Assembly (NCBI GenBank): GCA_017410265.1
Contig: JAFQRC010000001.1
Coordinates: 240,118 to 304,117 of the forward strand
DNA from: Ruminococcus sp.
GTDB taxonomy: Bacteria; Bacillota; Clostridia; Oscillospirales; Acutalibacteraceae
Reading direction: 5' to 3'
DNA length: 64,000 bases
How positions within the stretch are numbered: position 1 is the first letter of the stretch; each line of letters starts with the position of its first letter. Below the pieces are notes generated by a model. That model ran no database searches. It saw only the letters and a list, made by a program, of their open reading frames with translations, and was not told the origin of the DNA. The position numbers were made by a program, and so were the translations under genes. Below, piece by piece: positions 59,879-64,000 of the stretch.

Positions 59879-61621
59879 ATGAAAAGAATATTTAAAACCG
59901 TTTTGTGCTTGGCACTCGTTGTGATGCTCCTTGTATCCTCAACACTCTGTGCTTTTGCAGCTAACTCAAAAGACGCAATAATCATTTATGACATTAATCT
60001 GACAAATGTCCAGACTCCTTATGTTGGAGAAACCCCAAAATACGATGTTAAGCTTAATACAGACGCATACTATCTTGATGAACAGATCGATGACGATTAT
60101 GATGTTATAAACGGGCAGTGGTGGTATGACGAAACAACACAGAGTGTTGTACAGCCTGATGAAACATTTATCGAAGGTCATGTTTATACTATAAGCATAC
60201 TTTTATGCGCATCAGACGGCTATGAGTTCAGAGTTGACGAGGATAATAGTCCACTTGTAAAGGCAACAGTAAATGGTGAAACAGCTACTATCGATGAAGA
60301 TTATGGAAAGTACAGACAGTTTGTAGAATACACTTTTGAACCTTGCTATGAAAACCCGATTATAAACGAAGTAGAGTTGGATGTCACCGAGCCTGTCCCG
60401 GGTGAGTACCCTGATTTCTATCCTGAGCTTTTAACTGAAGGTGTTACTTTCGGCGATAGCGACTCCCCTTACTATATCGAGGGTGTTGCTTGGTACGACT
60501 ACACAACACAGACTTTTATGAATTTTAGCGATAAATTCGAAGAAGGTCATGTTTACGAGATAAATATCGTGATTGAAGCTTTAGGCGATACATATTTCCC
60601 TACAGATGTCAATGATAATTGTGAACTTGTAGGTTATGTAAATGGTAATAAAGCTACAACTGAAACAGCTGGTAAAAATAATAAATACTATGCAAGAATA
60701 TGCTATGCTTTCGGCGATAAAAGACGAGAGGTTTCACACGTTGATGTGACAGGAGTCACAGTACCAAGCGTAGGTGCAACCCCTGATTTTACTGTTGCAG
60801 ATACAGCAATGTACTACATAAACGGCGTGTACTGGACGGATGTAACAACATCAGAACACATTAACCTCAAAGAAACAGATGTTTTCCTTGCAGGCCATAC
60901 ATATGAGCTTGAGGTGTGGCTGAGAACACACGATGATTACAAATTTAAGACAGATTCAGACGGCTGGATTGATATCACCGCTACTGTGGGTGGAAAGAAT
61001 GCAGAAGTCGTTTTACCTGGCGCAGAGATAGCTGCGATGCTTTCTGTTACTTATACACTGAACGCACCACAGGTGGTGTCCTTTGTAGACATAGGAGAAG
61101 TGGTCGAGCCTATTGCTGGCAAAACTCCTGATATGGAAGCTTACTGCTATACAAACGGCTGTAATGTGGACGAGGTTTCGTGGTACGATATCACAGATTC
61201 AAAGGCTGTAAAGCTTGATGCCGATTCGAAATTTGAGGCTGGCAGAAAATATCGTGTTGCAGTAGGTGTAGTAGCTGAAGGTAACACCACATTCTATATG
61301 GTAGACGGTTACAACGAAGCTACTGGTGCTATAAACGGTGAGCAGGCAAATGCATTCGGCTCTCACGATGATAAGTTTGTTGAGTTTTATTACGACTTCG
61401 CACCATGCAAAGCTTCGGACGACATAATGCTCGGCGATGTTGACGGTGACGGCAAAGTAAGCGTAGTGGACGCAACTCTCGTTCAGCGCCATGTCGCTAA
61501 GCTTACAACCCTTGAATTGACCCAGCTTTTAGCAGCTGACACATACAAAGACGGCGAAATTACAGTAGTTGACGCTACTACTATCCAGCGCTTTGTCGCA
61601 AAGCTGATAACTGAATTTTAG
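59879..61621 (+). CDS. Exported protein of four repeat modules with dockerin
   Basis: 580 residues. Signal peptide (TVLCLALVVMLLVSSTLCAFA). Four copies of an about 115-residue beta module (starts near 32, 162, 288 and 400) share the pattern VxPxxGxxPDF, xGVxWxD-TT, FEEGHVYEI and an end with GGKNA or NGEQA. The dockerin at about 517-580 is nearly identical to the upstream gene's at DNA level. The modules may bind carbohydrate or protein; I know no family name. It lies 32 bp after 57909-59846. Confidence 0.86.
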   Translation: MKRIFKTVLCLALVVMLLVSSTLCAFAANSKDAIIIYDINLTNVQTPYVGETPKYDVKLNTDAYYLDEQIDDDYDVINGQWWYDETTQSVVQPDETFIEGHVYTISILLCASDGYEFRVDEDNSPLVKATVNGETATIDEDYGKYRQFVEYTFEPCYENPIINEVELDVTEPVPGEYPDFYPELLTEGVTFGDSDSPYYIEGVAWYDYTTQTFMNFSDKFEEGHVYEINIVIEALGDTYFPTDVNDNCELVGYVNGNKATTETAGKNNKYYARICYAFGDKRREVSHVDVTGVTVPSVGATPDFTVADTAMYYINGVYWTDVTTSEHINLKETDVFLAGHTYELEVWLRTHDDYKFKTDSDGWIDITATVGGKNAEVVLPGAEIAAMLSVTYTLNAPQVVSFVDIGEVVEPIAGKTPDMEAYCYTNGCNVDEVSWYDITDSKAVKLDADSKFEAGRKYRVAVGVVAEGNTTFYMVDGYNEATGAINGEQANAFGSHDDKFVEFYYDFAPCKASDDIMLGDVDGDGKVSVVDATLVQRHVAKLTTLELTQLLAADTYKDGEITVVDATTIQRFVAKLITEF

Positions 61622-61644
61622 TCAGATTTATTTATAGTAAAACT

Positions 61645-61684
61645 AATGCCCTGATTATGAAGCTGATTTCATAGTCTGGGCATT
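61645..61684 (+). terminator. Terminator after the dockerin pair
   Basis: AATGCCC / GGGCATT outer stem with inner TATGAA/TTCATA, then TTTGTTTG. Confidence 0.82.
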
Positions 61685-61821
61685 TTGTTTGTGATATGAA
61701 TATTATGCAAAGCTTTTGTTTGAACAAATACTTTATATAAAATGAGTTGAAGAAAGACAACTTCAACAAAAACACGAATATAAATGTGTGACTTTTGCTA
61801 ATAGTTACGAATATGTTAAAG

Positions 61822-61830
61822 TGCTATAAT
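61822..61830 (+). promoter_or_regulatory. Extended minus-ten promoter of the last gene
   Basis: TGCTATAAT (hexamer 61825-61830), with no clear minus thirty-five, about 35 bp before the start codon. Confidence 0.55.
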
Positions 61831-61866
61831 TGTAAGGTAAGAGTTTAATCTTGAGGAGGATCAATG

Positions 61867-64000
61867 ATGAAAAGAATTATAAGTGTTGTTTTGTCGTTGC
61901 TGATAATGCTTACTTCACTTCCTGCGATAGCATTATCTGCATCTGCAGCTGAAGTTGAAGACGGCATTATCCTTGGTGTCGATAATGCGCTGACAAGAGC
62001 CGAGTGGCTTCACAATCTGGTAGAGACATTCGATATGTATGTTGAAGAAGAGGCTATGCCTGACAACTACTTTTCTGATTTAGATGAATCTCATAATTAT
62101 TACGAAGACATCATCTTAGCAGTAGAGTTCGGTGTAGTCAATATTCCTGCCGGAGAAGAGCTCAAGCCCGATGACCCTGTAAACAGAGATTTTGCGGTAT
62201 CGACTCTTAATTTCTGTCTGGGCTATCAGCTTGAAGGAGGCACAGAGTATACATTTACTGACTACGAGCTTTGTTCTGACCCCGACAGCGCGCAGGTAGC
62301 CGTTAATCGTGGTTGGGTAACTTTAGCAGGAACCCTTTTCCGTCCTGACCTTGAGATAACTGATACAGAAATCACAGCGATGATGAAGGATGCTGCCTCA
62401 GTTTTAGAAGGTCAGATAGTTGACCCTGACTACGAGAGTGAGTATACATACGCTGAAGATGTTATCGTTATTCCAGCCAATATCCCTGCCGTTATTGATT
62501 CAAATGGTACCGTTACTATTACAAACTACAGCAAAACCATCAACGAAGGAGACACCTTTGCTGTATACATAAACGGCATACCGGATATATATACAGCAGA
62601 ATCTGTAACGACATCAGGTAACGTAACTACCATTGCTACTGTAGATACAGTATATGATGAAGCTATTGTAAGTGCTGATGCGCAAGGCACAACAGAAGTT
62701 ATTGACAGTTACTTTGAGCTTGCAGAAGGCGTAAAACTGGTAGATGAAGAGCTGGAAGACTTAACCTATAATAGCAAGGCAACCGCTTCAACTGGCACGT
62801 CTGCAGATCTGTCGGCACTTGGACTGGAGGGCTCAAAAGCTGTCAAATCCAAAACTCTTTCCAAAAGCTTAAACCTTGGAGATATAAATGTCAGCTTAAC
62901 GGTTGCCCTCTCTAATCTCTCTGTTAGTTATATTGCTGACAAGAAAGCAGATCATTATATGGTACAGCTTAATGGTGATGCTTATATTTCAACCAGTGCG
63001 TCATCATCAGATTTGCTTAGTGCTATCGGAGACTCGTGCTCTATTGATTTAGCTAGTTATTCCGTTCCTGGTGTAGGAAAAGTAGCCATTTCAATCTATG
63101 TTTCTACCCAAGGCAACTTAACGCTCAATTACGACACTATGTTTTCTGTAGGTATCGACTACACAAAAGTTGGTGGTTGTCGTATGATCAAAAATTTCGC
63201 CAAAAAAAGCTTTACTATAGTCGCCAATGTTTCTATTGATATAGGTTTGAAACTATATGCAAAAGTTAATCTCATCAATCTGCTCAAAGGCGAAGTTTAC
63301 GCGTCCTCTGGAGCCAAAGCTACTATAGACTCCAACACATATACTGACGGAAAATCCCCTAAAGTATGTACAACGATAAAATCGTGGTGGTATGTTACAT
63401 TAGGATATAGTGCAACTATCGTTAAGAAAACATTCAGTGATTCTCTTTCTGTATTTCACGAAAACAACAGTCCCGCTCGTCTATACGCACACTTTGAAGA
63501 CGGCAAAGAAATAGCATCCTGTAGCAGAAACCATTCTTCTGTAAAGTACACAAGTCCACCAACCACCAAATATGGTAGTGTTTCTGCTCCTATAAGCGTA
63601 GGAAGCGGAGATTCTAGTTTTGATATTGATTATGGTGAAACTATTATCAATAAAAGTCTGACCTTAACCTCAAATCGCCAGGTTTATGGTGACCTATACT
63701 TAAGTAGTGGTACACTTGATCTCAACGGCTACACTCTTACTGTTCACGGCAACCTAATTCAATCAAGTGGAGATATGGTCATAAACCACGGAACGCTAAA
63801 CGTCGGAAAAGATTACCGCATTCAAACAAAGCTTTCAAATGGCGATTTCACTTCTTCTTATGGTAGCATAAAAATGAAATATAATGATGATCTAGTTATT
63901 GTTAAAGGTGACTTCGTTATGCAAAGTCAAACTAATAATGTGAGATATAATACGCTATCTGCAGGTACTATAAAAATCAGTGGAGATTTTTACCAATATA
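61867..64000 (+). CDS. Large exported SLH-like surface protein, 3' end beyond window
   Basis: At least 711 residues, open to the window edge with no stop in frame. Signal peptide (MKRIISVVLSLLIMLTSLPA), then a diverged S-layer-homology-like region (about 38-120: LTRAEWLHNLVETFDMY, YFSDLDESHNYYEDI, EFGVV). A long Ser/Thr-rich region follows, and near 600 a beta-roll stretch LDLNGYTLTVHGNLIQSSG, of the type repeated in large clostridial surface proteins. ATG 61867 is chosen because AGGAGG is 8 nt upstream; ATG 61864 is also possible. A C-terminal dockerin could lie beyond the window. Confidence 0.8.
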   Translation, partial: MKRIISVVLSLLIMLTSLPAIALSASAAEVEDGIILGVDNALTRAEWLHNLVETFDMYVEEEAMPDNYFSDLDESHNYYEDIILAVEFGVVNIPAGEELKPDDPVNRDFAVSTLNFCLGYQLEGGTEYTFTDYELCSDPDSAQVAVNRGWVTLAGTLFRPDLEITDTEITAMMKDAASVLEGQIVDPDYESEYTYAEDVIVIPANIPAVIDSNGTVTITNYSKTINEGDTFAVYINGIPDIYTAESVTTSGNVTTIATVDTVYDEAIVSADAQGTTEVIDSYFELAEGVKLVDEELEDLTYNSKATASTGTSADLSALGLEGSKAVKSKTLSKSLNLGDINVSLTVALSNLSVSYIADKKADHYMVQLNGDAYISTSASSSDLLSAIGDSCSIDLASYSVPGVGKVAISIYVSTQGNLTLNYDTMFSVGIDYTKVGGCRMIKNFAKKSFTIVANVSIDIGLKLYAKVNLINLLKGEVYASSGAKATIDSNTYTDGKSPKVCTTIKSWWYVTLGYSATIVKKTFSDSLSVFHENNSPARLYAHFEDGKEIASCSRNHSSVKYTSPPTTKYGSVSAPISVGSGDSSFDIDYGETIINKSLTLTSNRQVYGDLYLSSGTLDLNGYTLTVHGNLIQSSGDMVINHGTLNVGKDYRIQTKLSNGDFTSSYGSIKMKYNDDLVIVKGDFVMQSQTNNVRYNTLSAGTIKISGDFYQY

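Overview
The window looks like the chromosome of a spore-forming, dockerin-bearing anaerobic Clostridia member close to Ruminococcus bromii (Oscillospiraceae). The reasons are eight secreted proteins with type-I-like dockerins, one of them a multidomain GH13 pullulanase with starch-binding-like modules (an amylosome-type enzyme), a glgB-glgC-glgD-glgA storage operon, a cotJ spore-coat operon, and low-GC Firmicutes operons (ctsR-mcsA-mcsB-clpC, T-box pheST, ireB, rny, nnrD). No rRNA, tRNA or CRISPR array was seen, and no cohesin protein.

Layout: 1-2387 metal-efflux P-type ATPase (cut by the window edge) with its ArsR/SmtB repressor; 2486-3157 small dockerin protein; 3544-9563 glgBCDA operon (minus strand); 10208-11761 rny; 11825-12970 radical-SAM pflX-like gene and a small ORF; 13190-16927 ABC-2 transporter operon and an actin-fold protein; 17157-21062 pullulanase; 21199-31503 cotJA, cotJB and a cotJC gene split by a 9.2-kb element; 31670-35246 DUF1846 protein, DMT transporter, GAPDH; 35422-37668 polar amino-acid ABC transporter; 37964-39136 dockerin protein; 39350-43804 ctsR-mcsA-mcsB-clpC; 43912-45492 leucine-rich-repeat dockerin protein; 45764-50098 ireB and T-box pheST; 50168-53959 small membrane protein, nnrD, lipoprotein, InlB/LRR surface protein; 54159-55148 7TM-LuxR regulator; 55406-64000 a run of exported proteins, including two adjacent dockerin proteins and a large protein running off the window.

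The most notable object is the element at 21834-31072. It interrupts cotJC, a mother-cell spore-coat manganese-catalase gene, after 61 intact codons. The missing remainder of cotJC lies 9.2 kb downstream. A large serine recombinase sits just inside the right end. When the two element ends are joined in silo-free reading of the sequence they make a near-perfect palindrome with 20-bp arms around a central GG, as expected of a serine-integrase attP. Joining the two chromosome ends at that GG restores an in-frame 204-residue CotJC. This is the architecture of the sigK skin element, but in a different coat gene, and the cargo is dockerin-bearing exported proteins and an acyl-CoA ligase rather than phage genes. 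A sigma-E/K-like minus-ten upstream of the recombinase and a 49-codon ORF overlapping its start fit developmental control, but these are inference.

A second system-level signal is a conserved stretch of about 40 bp, with an ECF-sigma-like TGAAAC / CGTTTT arrangement, upstream of three separate dockerin genes (3228-3269, 37873-37913, 45647-45689), suggesting a shared regulon.
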